Of a stretch of 64,000 nucleotides of DNA, positions 46,277 through 57,509 are shown one piece after another. Source of the DNA: Bromus sterilis (Eukaryota > Streptophyta > Magnoliopsida > Poales > Poaceae); the NCBI GenBank assembly GCA_950022295.1, contig OX465598.1:184631501-184695500 (forward strand). The letters are read 5' to 3'. How positions within the stretch are numbered: the stretch's first letter is position 1; every line of letters starts with the position of its first letter. A program made the translations under genes and the position numbers. The notes beneath the pieces were generated by a model. The model searched no databases, was not told where the DNA came from, and worked only from the letters and a program-made list of their open reading frames with translations.

Positions 46277-48762
46277 ATGCCACCCGACAGATGTGTAGAA
46301 TTCATAGTGGATCTTATACCAGGCACAACCCCAATTTCCAGACGCCCATATAGAATGGCCCCACATGAGTTAGCTGAGCTAAAACCCAACTTGATGCTTC
46401 GTTGGCAAAAGGCTTCATCCTCCCTAGCTCATCTCCATGGGGTTGCCCTGTTCTGTTCGTAACGAAGAAAGATGGAACAGAAAGGATGTGCGTAGATTAT
46501 CGCCCGCTTAATCAAGCGAGGATAAAGAACAAGTACCCACTGCCCAGGATCAATGATCTTTATGATCAACTTGCTGGATCCTCTGTCTCCTCCAAGATGG
46601 ATTTGAGATTAGGATATCATCAAATCAAAATCCGAAACGAGGACATTCCCAAGAAAGCTTTCACTACTCGATATGGTCTTTACGAGTACACCGTCATGTC
46701 CTTAGGTTTAACCAATGCCCCCGCCACATTCTCGCGCTTAATGAATTCGATCTTCATGGAGTACCTAGATAAATTTGTTGTGGTTTATCTTGATGACATT
46801 CTCATCTACTCGAAGAACGAAGAAGAGCATGCAGAACATCTTAGGTTGGTATTGATGAAACTTCGAGAGCATCGCCTTTATGAAAAGTTCTCCAAGTGTG
46901 AATTTTGGCTACCAGAAGCGACCTACTTAGGCCACGTGATTTCTGCAAAAGGAATTACTGTCAATCCCGAGAGAGTTCAGGCCGTCCTTGACTGGACTCC
47001 ACCTGAATCGGATAAGCATGTTAGGAGTTTTCTTGGCTTAGCAAGCTATTGTCGCCGCTTCGTTGAGAACTTCTCCAAAGTATCAAAGCCTCTAACTGAA
47101 CTTCTCAAGAAAGATAAGAAATTCGAATGAAATCCCAGGTGCGAGGAAAGCTTTCAAGAGCTAAAAAGAAGATTGACTTCTGCTCCCGTACTTGCGCCTC
47201 CAGACACCAAAAGGGATTTCGATATCTACTGTGATGCTTCACGACAAGGGTTAGGATGCATACTTATGCAAGATCGACATGTGGTAGCATATGCTTCACG
47301 CCAGTTGCTTCCACATGAAGAGAACTATCCTACCCATGATCTTGAACTCGCTGCCGTAGTTCATGCCCTGAAAACTTGGCGACATTACCTCCTTGGTAAT
47401 TGTTGTGAGATCTATTCTGACCACCAAAGCCTTAAATATATATTCACCCAGTCAGATCTTAATCTCAGGCAAAGACGCTGGATTGAGTTGATAAAAGATT
47501 ATGACTTAGGAATTTCTTTCACCCCAGACAAAGCCAATGTCATCGCTGATGCACTAAGTCGTAAGTCGTATTGTAGCAACCTCATGTTACAACAGTATCA
47601 ACCACTTCTTCATGAGGAATTTTGCAAGCTCAATCTTGAGATAGTTCCTCATGGATTTCTTTCTACCGTGGTGGAGAAACCAACCCTAGAGGATCAAATT
47701 ATAGCCGCCCAGAATCAAGATAGTGGTATTCAAGAGATCAAGGAGAACATTGTTAGCGGAGTTGTTAAATGCTTCTCTGCAAATGATCAAGGAACGATAT
47801 TCTTTGAAAATCGTTTAGTAGTTCCTGAGAATCAAGACATAAGGAAGTTGATCCTTAAGGAAGCTCATGACACTCCCTCTCAATTCATCCCGGTAGCACA
47901 AAAATGTACCGAGATCTACGCAAGAGATTTTGGTGGACTAGGATCAAGAGAGACATTGCTCAATTTTTTGCCGAATGTGATGTGTCTCGTCGCATTAAGG
48001 CAGAACACCAAAGATCTTCTGGTACTCTTCAACCATTGCCTATTCCCGAGTGGAAATGGGACAAAGTCAGTATGGATTTCATCACTGGCTTTCCAGAAAC
48101 TCAGAAAGGAAATGATGTCATCTTCGTTGTTGTGGATAGACTTTCCAAAGTTTCTCACTTCCTTCCAGTTCGCGAGTCTATAACTGCTAGTCAGTTAGCG
48201 GACTTGTATGTCTCTAGAATTGTGTCTCTTCATGGTGTTCCTTTGGAAATCAATTCTGATCGTGGTAGCCTTTTCACCTCTAGATTCTGGGAATGTTTTC
48301 AAAATGCTATGGGAACTCATCTCTCCTTTAGTACAACTTTCCACCCTCAATCTAGGGGTCAAGTGGAAAGGGTTAACCAAGTCCTGGAAGACATGCTCAG
48401 AGCTTGTGTTATATCTTTCAGAAAGTATTGGGAGAAATCTCTTCCATTCGCCGAATTTTCTTATAACTACAGTTTTCAATCTAGTCTGAACATGGCTCCT
48501 TTTGAACTTCTCTATGGACGACGATGTCGAACACCCCTAAACTGGTCAGAAACCGGTGAAAGACAATTCTTTGGACCGGATATGATCAAGGAAGCAGAAG
48601 AGCAAGTTCGCATTGTTTGTGATCGATTGAAAGCCGCCCAGTCTCGTCAGAAAACCTACTATGATCGTCATCATAGGAAAGAGAGCTACAATCTGGATGA
48701 AGAGAGCTACAATATGGATGAGAAGGCTTACCTTCGGGTTACTCCTCTGAAGGGAACCCAAC
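46277..48762 (+). pseudogene. pol: pol of element D, main part: RT, RNase H, integrase
   Basis: Starts MPPDRCVEFIVDLIPG. RT keeps YLDDILIYS, RNase H keeps IYCDASRQGLGC and SDHQSLK, and integrase keeps KVSMDFITG, INSDRGSLFTSRFW and GQVERV. Damage: a 1 bp loss near 46385-46405 and a Trp-to-stop change (TGA 47128-47130) at the position of FLW in A, with a further 1 bp loss near 47870-47882 before integrase. One Cys of the integrase zinc finger is replaced (CDVSRRIKAEH; A has CDVCRR). A 13-residue local duplication (ESYNLDEESYNMDE) is seen near 48680-48722. The frame is then cut by a solo LTR at 48763 and resumes at 52015. Confidence 0.9.
48758..48762. repeat. Target site duplication of the solo LTR in D, left copy (mate 52015-52019)
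   Basis: CCAAC on both sides. Removing the LTR and one copy restores the Gln-x-Phe-Gly codons seen uninterrupted in element A, and the reading phase is kept. Confidence 0.93.
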
Positions 48763-51700
48763 TGTAAGGCCCGCTATGCGGTACTGTTCCAGATCTAGAT
48801 GTTTCCATCCAGATCCGGGTACGAAGCACATATCGGTCCCACCGCGACATATGACAATGCCATATGCCCCGGATTTCCAACATGATATCACAACATTACA
48901 GATACAAGGATACAACATCGCATACAATGGGCATACAACTGCCTTAAAACAATACATCAGCGGAAGATACATGTCTGAGTACAGACTACAATCAAATGCG
49001 ATGTAGAGAGTAAGATAAGAAGCCAAGCAATCAATGAGGAATCGCCTCCAACAAGTCTTCTGTCCACCTACTACGCAAACATAACACCTATCCTATCCTT
49101 GTCCTCCTCTTCGCATCCCGACGAAGAAGAGCAGTCAAGGCACACACACATTGATCAAATTATATTAAGATTATCTCAGTTGTTGTTGTCTATGAACAAG
49201 GAGTAGGTCTGAAGTCGTCCATAACCGTGGACACGGCTTCTCGAAAAGATTTAACCCTGCAGGGGTGTACCAACTTCCCATTACAAGGCTCCGCACGCAC
49301 GCCCATCTCTCTCAGTTGCTAGCCATCATAGGCAACCATTTTATGATTTAGTTCCAAGAGATCCGAAACGACAGGTCCCTCTAACAAACAACGAACAAAT
49401 TCGGGTGGCCCCCGGAGAGTCGACACCCAATCCGAAAGCTGGACACGCTCTCGGATCGGACTATTCCGTCTCAACAGGTTTTGGGTTACCGAGACGCCTC
49501 ACGTGAGGCCTCGGGCCCTCGCCGGTCAAAGGTGGACCAACAGGGAAACCATGTCTCTGTTGGTCCGGGTTGTTTAAAAACTGCGAGGGGATCCACCAAG
49601 CACACACACGGGGTTTCAAATGGTAAATCAGCCCGGGCCACCACTAGAAATGTTTGAAGCTAGATAGGTAAGAAAAGGGGACCCCATAAAATCCCACACG
49701 CGGTTAGGCACGCTCAGTCTTAAAACCAATACCCGAAACTCGGATCCTAGGTGACTCGAATGGAACAAAGCGTCGGGGCAGGATAGCCTTGACCTTCCAT
49801 CCTTCGTCGAATATAGTCAACATTATAATAATCATAACATCAACAACAATATAATAATGTGATATCCCAAACCAAGGAGTAACAGGGTAACATCGTAGCA
49901 TCCTAAGCATGCATACTAAGCAAGGGATGAGCAACAAGCAATAGTAACATAGCAGTACATGGTTTGCTGGGAGGGGACATGGCTGCATCGGTTTGAAAGA
50001 GGCTGTAAACATGTGGTAGGATCAAACATCGAACCTAACATAGAATAGCATGCAAACCGCTGGTTGAAATAGAATGGATCATAAGTAATGCATAGTCCTT
50101 GCCTGTTGATAAGTCGGATTCCGAAGGTGTAGTTGATCGCAAGCTCGCATCGTCTCCGAGAGGTACCCGCGGAAGCACACAAGACGATAAACACTGGAAA
50201 GCAATCAACGAGGAAGCATCTATTACTACGAGTCAAACACGAGCAAGAATCAACAAGAATGCAACACGAGACATCGCACCTACCGTCGAGAGCGGGTACT
50301 AACATGTTAAGTGGAGTACTCGTCACACACGACGATACCGCACATTTACGGTGGTTCAAGTTGTTTAGCTACAGGTGATCAACAAAGGTTGTTAACATGG
50401 CATAGTACAGAAGCATGGCATAGCACACAAAGGTTGTTAACATGGTTAACAACAGCAAACAATAGCATAAACACAAGTACACGAAAAACTAATCAAGTTA
50501 CATATAAAGAACACTCCAAACGGAGTTACGGTTAAAAAGATATTAAAGAAACAAATTACAGTGGCATGGCATGTAATTAGCAGGAAAACAGCATCTAAAC
50601 AATTGCAAACAGGGCAAAAGAGCACATTTTATTAATCTACGCAAAATTCTAAGCAAGTTTCATATTTAAAGCGTCGTGATCCGAGCTACCGTTAAAAAGA
50701 TATAGCTACCGGCACATCCCAACAATTAACAGATAATTAAAAAGCCCAGAAATATAAAAAAAACATGCACTGGGCAGAATTTGACACTACCGGGCCAAGC
50801 CCACCCGGCGCAGCAGAAAAAAACAAAAAAAAACAAATTAAAAAAAAAGGAGCAGGTTCACCCGAACGGGCCGTGGCCCAGTCGGTCGGCGGTTGGTGGC
50901 TGGGCCGCTGGACGCGAGGAGGCCGGCTGGGCTTGGCCCACCTGGCCACAGCGGCGGTTGGACGCCGGCTCGTGCCTGCAGCGGCGGCAGCTGGCCTCCT
51001 GGCCGGCGGCAAGCTCCGGTAAGGGAGGAGGCACGGCGGGCGACTGGGATCGGATCTGGTGAAGGGGAGGGCGCCAGTGTCTAGGGCGGCGCGGGCTCGT
51101 GCTCAGGGCGGCGAGGAGCTTCGAAGCAGAGGCCATGGGGCCGTCGGCGGCCTGCAGCGGGGAGGAGAGGGAGCAGGTCAGGGAGACTAGGAAGAAGAGA
51201 AGAGGAGGAGAGGGAAGGAGAGGCCACGGGGAGGAGGGGGGCGCGGCGGCGGCTAGCCGGTGACTTGCCGCGGCGGCTCGGCTCACCGGCCAGAGCGGAG
51301 GCGCGGGCGCGTGGGCTCCAGGGTGGAGGCGGCTCGGGAGCTCTCGGGCGTGGGGGCTTCCAACTGGTGACGTGGCAGCTCGGGAGCCCTCCGATCTGCG
51401 ATCCGACGGCTCTGGGCTGCCCAGGGGCTAGGCTTTCGGGATTGGAGGGGTTTTTGGGCGAAAATTAGAGCAAATCTGGGGGTGTGGCTGCACTATTTGG
51501 CTAGGGAAACCCTAGAAAGAGGTGGGAGTTGGGTGGTCTTAATATAGCCCAGGTGGCTGGCAGTTTCAAAAACATCCCCGGGTTTTATCTCGCGCGCGCG
51601 GTGTTTACGTTTCTGTCCGCCGGGGGTCCGCAGGACCTCCGATTCGGGTAAAACTTCGAAATGCGCGATCATCGCGTCGAGCCAGAGGCGTTCACCTCGC

Positions 51701-52014
51701 GCTGGAACCGTTCCGAGAACACTTTCCGGCGCGCTATAGAAATAACCCGTTTAATTATTAAACGGGGTTTTCGTTCCGTTGGCTTCGGCTGGTCTGGTGC
51801 GGGTTTTCACGACGTTGATCGGGTGAAACCCGATGTCGCAAAGGTCGAGTGTCGAGGTGGCAAGGGTCGGTCTCAGTCCGGTACAAGATAAGAGGGGGTA
51901 AAATAATCGCCGATCGATAAATCGGGGATGCAAACACCGCAAACAAATCAGACAATCAAACAATTCACGTCGAAAACAATTTTTTTTAATTTTTGCAAAA
52001 TCTGGGATGTTACA
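48763..52014 (-). mobile_element. B-family solo LTR inserted in pol of element D
   Basis: 3252 bp with TG...CA ends. Minus strand starts TGTAACATCCCAG at 52014 and ends GCGGGCCTTACA at 48763, like the LTRs of element B. It is flanked by CCAAC duplications with no internal sequence, hence a solo LTR. It is the youngest layer of the 41.7-60.5 kb nest. Its GC-rich leader (50800-51450) yields long frames that have no family resemblance. Confidence 0.93.
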
Positions 52015-52433
52015 CCAACACTTCGGTATCAAAGGCAAGTTGGCCCCACGTTACATCGGACCTTTCCGCATTCTTACTAGACGTGGAGAAGTTTCCTACC
52101 AACTTGAACTACCCCCGCACCTTTCCCGAGTACATGATGTATTCCATGTGTCACAACTCAGGCGTTGCTTCAAGGACCCCATCCGCGAAGTCGACCATGA
52201 GACGCTTGATCTCCAAGATGACCTTTCTTATCGAGAGTACCCCATTCATATTCTTGATTCCGCAGAGCCAGTCACCCCTCGACAGAAGATCAAGTTTTTG
52301 AAAGTGCAATGGTCACATCACTTCGAGAAAGAAGCTACATGGGAAAGAGAAGACCGCCTCTGTGCCGAGTACCCCACCTTCCTCCCGACGAATTCTGAAT
52401 CTCGGGACGATATTATTTTGAGTGGGGGAGAGT
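52015..52433 (+). pseudogene. pol: pol of element D, C-terminal part: integrase tail and chromodomain
   Basis: Continues the frame after the solo LTR: FGIKGKLAPRYIGPFRI (integrase GPY/F module), DVFHVSQLRRCF, then a chromodomain (FLKVQWSHHFEKEATWERE). The frame remains open past the LTR border and stops at 52466-52468 inside the 3' LTR. Chromodomains of such integrases direct insertion to heterochromatin. Confidence 0.88.
52420..52433 (+). promoter_or_regulatory. Polypurine tract of element D
   Basis: GAGTGGGGGAGAGT directly before the 3' LTR start TGTCACA. Confidence 0.85.
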
Positions 52434-55400
52434 TGTCACATCCCCAAGTTAGGGATGTGCTAGGGTAAGCTTAGGCCTTTGCATCATGCAAAAATTTCAA
52501 AAGAAATCCAATTGGGGAAAAAGAAAAGCCCTAGTTGAATTAAATTAAATGGCCAGATAAAATTTTATTCCAAAAATCCTTTTGAATATTTGTAAAACCT
52601 CTGAAAATGTGCATGATCATGTTCCATGTGTTTTGGGACTCAAGTCATGCCGATGAAATTTTACAAAATTCCAAACTGGATCTTGGAAATTAAATTAACC
52701 CCTATTTGATTTGAAATTCAAATTATTTGAATTTTAAAAATCTCCAAAACTTGTGAGTGGCTAGCTATATATATTCTAAGCCCACATAAAAGTTTTGAAG
52801 ATTTTACAAATTGCCTTGCTATTTTATTTGGGGCAAAACAAATGGCAGAAAATAGAAAACATAAACAAATACAAAAGAAATTAGAAAGAAGGAAAACAGC
52901 CCACCCTACCAGCCCCCTTGGCCCAACTAGCTCCCCATGGCCCAGGCCCACCCCCAGCAACTTGTCGTCTTGCCCGGCGTCAGCAAGCACCTCGGTGGCG
53001 AGCTCGCCACCGCAAACGCCACCGAGGCTCCTCCAGGCCACCTAGGGCCTCATCTGCACGCCACAGGGACGCCCAGAGAGGCCCCTGTCATCTCCCTCTC
53101 TCACCGTTCGCCCTTGCCCTCTCTCTCGCCGGATTCGCCCCGCACCAGAGAGCTCGCGTCGCCGCCGTGAGTGCACACCCGCGGACAACGACGACAGGAA
53201 GCCACCCGGCCGTGTCCTTTCTCCCCTACGTCGTCTTCCATATCGCCGCGCGGAAGATCGGGCGCCAATTCCACCTCGATCCGCCGCTTTCGTCCTCGAC
53301 AGCTCGCCGGAACCGTCACACGCCCCTGTCGATTGACTCGTCTCCAAGCAGCCCCCGGCCTCCTCGATTGCTCCTTTGAACTTCTGGTGAGCCCCCGGTG
53401 CTTTTCCCCCTAGCTGCGCGCGAAATGGAGCCGTGAACCGGCTGGCCTCCGTGGACCTTCTCCGACCGCCGCCATGGGGGTCGCCGCCGACAACGTGGCT
53501 CCTCCAGTTGACGCTCGACTCACCAGGGAGATGCGCGCGTGCGTGCGGATCCTCCTGGTGGTCACAGCGCCCCGCTTGATGGCCGGGAGCCCATTCCGAC
53601 GAGTCGCCGCCGCGTCTGGTGACGCCGGCATTGAACCGCCAGCAGCCGTGATGTGGCCCAATTAGCTTAAGGGCTAATCAGCCCTTAATCACCCTCCCCT
53701 AATTACCCCTTAACCACACTGACAGGTGGGCCCTGCCCCCTTAAACACTCTTTTTAATTTAATTAACCACGGATTTAACCCCCCTGAGGCTGACAAGGGG
53801 ACCTCACTAGTCAGAGGCCTCCCCACGTCAGCATGAGGTCATGCTGACGCAATAAAGCCCCTGTCAAGATTAAATATAATTCAGAAAAATGCAGATAAAT
53901 GAATAAACTTTGAAATTCAATAACTTTTGAATCCTAACTCCAAATTAAACAAATAATATATGAAAAATTATCAGAAAAATGCAAGGATTGTGAATATGAA
54001 ATTTGTTTTTATGTTTGACCATTTTAAAATGGGTGAACAGAAGCAAATGTGTATATGGCATAATTTGAATTCAAATTTGAAGTTTGAATTTGCAAATCCT
54101 TTGCAATACACTTCAATTAAGATGAATTTCTCACAAACCAGTACCTTTACATCATGGAACAACTATATCATGTGCTTGTGCATTTACTTCCGAAGTTTCC
54201 CCCCCCCTTTGTTGATGATTCTTCCGGTAACAAACATTCTGAGACGGTGATCACCCCCGGAGAAGAAGAATGTTAGACCCGTGTATCGTCAGCAAGGCAA
54301 GCAGACCCCATTGATCATGTCTATAAATTCCTACTTCGCTCTTAGTCTCGCTTATGCATGTTTAGGAGATCACCGAGACACGTTCTTTCGCATATTTGAA
54401 CCCATTCCGATGCATGACCTATCATTTTGTCACCGTATTAAGCAAACCACAATCCAAGCAGATATAGGAGTTGAATGATGAGCATGTGGCCGCTGCAACA
54501 GTTATTGCTTATTGCTGGTTAGTGATACAATGAGGTTACATTGTTTGTGAGTCGGGATGGATATTCATAATGGTGTTGATGATAACGTGTTGTTAAATCC
54601 AACCTAAACAAAGGTGAACGATGAGAGGCTGTGTAGGAGTACACAGTGGGTTGTCTCGTTGAACACTGCCCTAGGCCCCGAGTTCCTGTTTTGTGATCCA
54701 AGACAAAGAGTATGACCACATGTAGGGTTTATGGGAGCCCCGTTTGGCCTCTTTACGTACCCGATTCAGTCCAGGAGTCACACTAGATTCGGGCTTTCCA
54801 TTTGGCATATGCATAGATATGTGGGTGGACCTGTGAGGCATCGAAACCATCTGTCAAAGGTGGCGTCTCGGTCCCTTGCATTGTCTGAGTTCGTTTCGTT
54901 GAACCGGCCGGACTCTCGAGCGGTGGCAAACTCAGGTAGTCGACTCCTGGATTAGAGAAGGTGATGTGAGGGTAGTGCCTTAGTTTCATCCATGCCCGAC
55001 ACCCGCTTGAAGGATGACAAGAACGAGGCGATAAGTGATGACATGCGTGTGAAGATGTACACCCCTACAGGGTAATGAACTATTCGAATAGCCGTGTCCG
55101 CGGTTATGGACTACTTGGAGACCTCTACTTGATCATTAGACAACTTGAATGGGTACTTATAAAACTCGCAAGATAAGCGTGAGTGCTATGGCGTGCTTCC
55201 TCGTGGGGAAGTCGAGGAACTATCCATAGTGGTGTATTGGTTGGGGACTTGGTAGTGGACTCGTGTACGCTTCTTACCTCAAGTCTGGTACTCGTAGTTC
55301 AGGACTAGCTAAGTCAAAGCTGGCACTTCTGCATGTTGAAACCCCACATCCCTTTACATTGAAACTTGAGCATGAGTAGTATAGTTCTGATGTAAGTGTT

Positions 55401-56220
55401 GATGAGTACGACTTTGTACTCACGTTTGCTTATTCTATGTTTTAGATGAGAACCCAGACCCCGATGGAGTCACCTTCCTGAAGCTCGACGTTGACTAAGC
55501 TAGTATAGTTCCAGACAGGAGTCTGGTCCCTCGTGGAAGGGCATGTTTGTTGAAAAAGGCTTCTCTAAGCCATTTGTTAAACTTGTCTGTACTCAGACCT
55601 AATTTTCTTCCGTTGTATGATGTAATGTTGATCACAGACATGTGATCTTTGTATGCTCTATGTGTAAGTCAATAAAGAAGTACTTTGTAGAGTTATGTGA
55701 TGATACCTGCTGTTCATACTAGACATGTGTGTTGCGTGTACGATTATAACATGCATGTCTTAGTATGGGTTTTCGATAGCTTAGTTGTGTTCTTGCCGGC
55801 GGTCTTTTCTACACCAAGTGGCCCTTAGATGTGCGCAGCTTGGGGCATCGCGATGCGATTGCTCGTGACTCTGTCACGTGGCACACTTTGATGTATGATG
55901 GATCCCGCCCGAGACCCCGACTAAGTGATCGGGCTAGAGTCTGTTTATGTAAGTTCTATGATTCAATCGATAATATGGTTGCGGCGACTTGTCTATGAGT
56001 ATGGGATTTCACCACCCATAAGCATTTAGACTTGTGAGCGGATGATGAGGACCCATCTCAGATAATCATCCGGGCCTGGATGGGATGTCCCTCACATTCG
56101 ATGCTTTCCGAGAGTGTTCTGTGCTTGGCCTTGTCTACTTAGACAAGTGGGTACGACTCTCGGCTCTCCATATGATTGAGTTGTGATCGGAATTACATAC
56201 GCATATTCCGGGTCCCGACA
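52434..56220 (+). repeat. 3' LTR of element D
   Basis: 3787 bp, TGTCACATCCCC...GGGTCCCGACA, followed by the duplicated CCGCA. It is collinear with the 5' LTR with scattered substitutions and small indels. Confidence 0.93.
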
Positions 56221-56225
56221 CCGCA

Positions 56226-57495
56226 CCTGAAAGATACTTGCTTGACAACGAGGTATTACTATCAACGGTATTATGGAAGTGATGGTGGCAACGGAAATAG
56301 TGGTGGCAAAGCAACGAAAGTAAAAAAACAAGAGTAAAGCAACTTGTAACCAGTAGGATTAAAACACTATAGGCTAGGGGAATGGATGGTTGGGCACTAC
56401 AAGGATGTCAGATAACTTGTAATTAACTCTGGGCAAGGCGCACAGAAAGTTAATAATCATCTAGGCGAATATCAAACATTAGGCATGTATCCCAAGTTAG
56501 TTGTGTGTGCTTGCAATAAGAACTTTGCACAACATCTTTTGTCCTATCATCCCACTACCAACGGGGCCAAAAGAACTTATGGAGATTAAGGTGCTCCTGT
56601 CAAAGAGCTCCGGAACAAAGCATTAACAATCAACGGATACATGGAATCCTCAAATTATAGTCCATCCCCCTTGATGTTCCAAGTTGTCACCATTGGGATC
56701 GCCGGTTTCGGACTATAATAGGTGCATACAAGTCATAGATAGGATCAAGAACGCAAATATATTCATGAAAACATAAATAGTTCAGATCTTAAATCATGGA
56801 AATTGGGCCCAAAGTGACAAGCATGAAAAGCAACAAGTAGTAGCAATGATGATAAACACCATAGTAGATGATAGGCAACATGCCCCCAACAATCTGACGA
56901 ACTATTACATGATCTAACTCGTCCAATACCTACCATCCCCTTCGCCTACAGTAGGGAATTACTCCCACATGAATGGCAGAGTCATGGAAGGGTGATGGAA
57001 TGGGGATTGTGATGACGATGGCGACGATTTCCCCCTCATCAGAGGCTAAAACAACCTCTAGATTAGCTCTCCCAGAGAAGAACAGAGGTTGCGGCGGCTC
57101 CGCGACGATAATTGGGATATCGACTTCTGTTCTGGGGTTTTCTCGCCACGGGTAAAAATAGGAGTCTAAGTAGGTCATCAGGGGAGGTGGCCCCCACTCA
57201 GGCGGCCTCCTGGTGTGACCAGGGGCTTGGTCGCGCCACATGGCCGCCTGGGCTAGGGTGGACCCCTCTGGCCCCCTTCTGGCTCCTAGGCCCTCCGGTT
57301 GCGTGTATTTTCTGTGATTTTTCGTGGAACTTTCTAAGATGTCTATAATTCCTTTTTCCTGCACATGAGAAAACCATACAGGCAGCGCTGCTGAAAACAG
57401 CGTCAGTCTGGGTTAGTTTCGTTCAAATCATGCAAGAATGAGGTCAAAACAATAGAAAAAGTGTTTGGAAAAGTCGATACATTTGAGACGTATCA
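56226..57495 (-). repeat. WHAM-like 3' LTR, main piece
   Basis: Minus strand starts TGATACGTCTCAAATG at 57495 and runs to the element D insertion; with 41709-41833 the LTR is ~1.4 kb. It is preceded on the minus strand by AAGCTTGGGGGAG (57496-57509), the polypurine tract of this group, so it is a 3' LTR. Confidence 0.8.
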
Positions 57496-57509
57496 ACTCC
57501 CCCAAGCTT
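57496..57509 (-). promoter_or_regulatory. Polypurine tract of the WHAM-like element
   Basis: Minus strand AAGCTTGGGGGAGTT directly before the LTR start. Confidence 0.75.

Larger units (their letters stand above)
41834..56220 (+). mobile_element. Element D: Tekay/Del-like chromovirus with both LTRs, gag-less, split by a solo LTR
   Basis: 14,387 bp with CCGCA target duplication: 5' LTR 41834-45612, PBS, leader, pol, polypurine tract, 3' LTR 52434-56220. Without the nested solo LTR (48763-52014) it is about 11.1 kb. As in element A, the PBS is followed after only ~0.66 kb by the RT start, so gag and protease are missing. Pol carries two 1 bp frameshifts and one stop. The two LTRs are very similar but not identical (for example TGTCACAACCCC versus TGTCACATCCCC at their starts), so the insertion is moderately old. 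Confidence 0.93.

Noticed and set aside
50737..51468. Several Ala/Arg/Pro-rich frames
   Set aside because: GC-rich leader of the solo LTR in element D, a compositional artefact.
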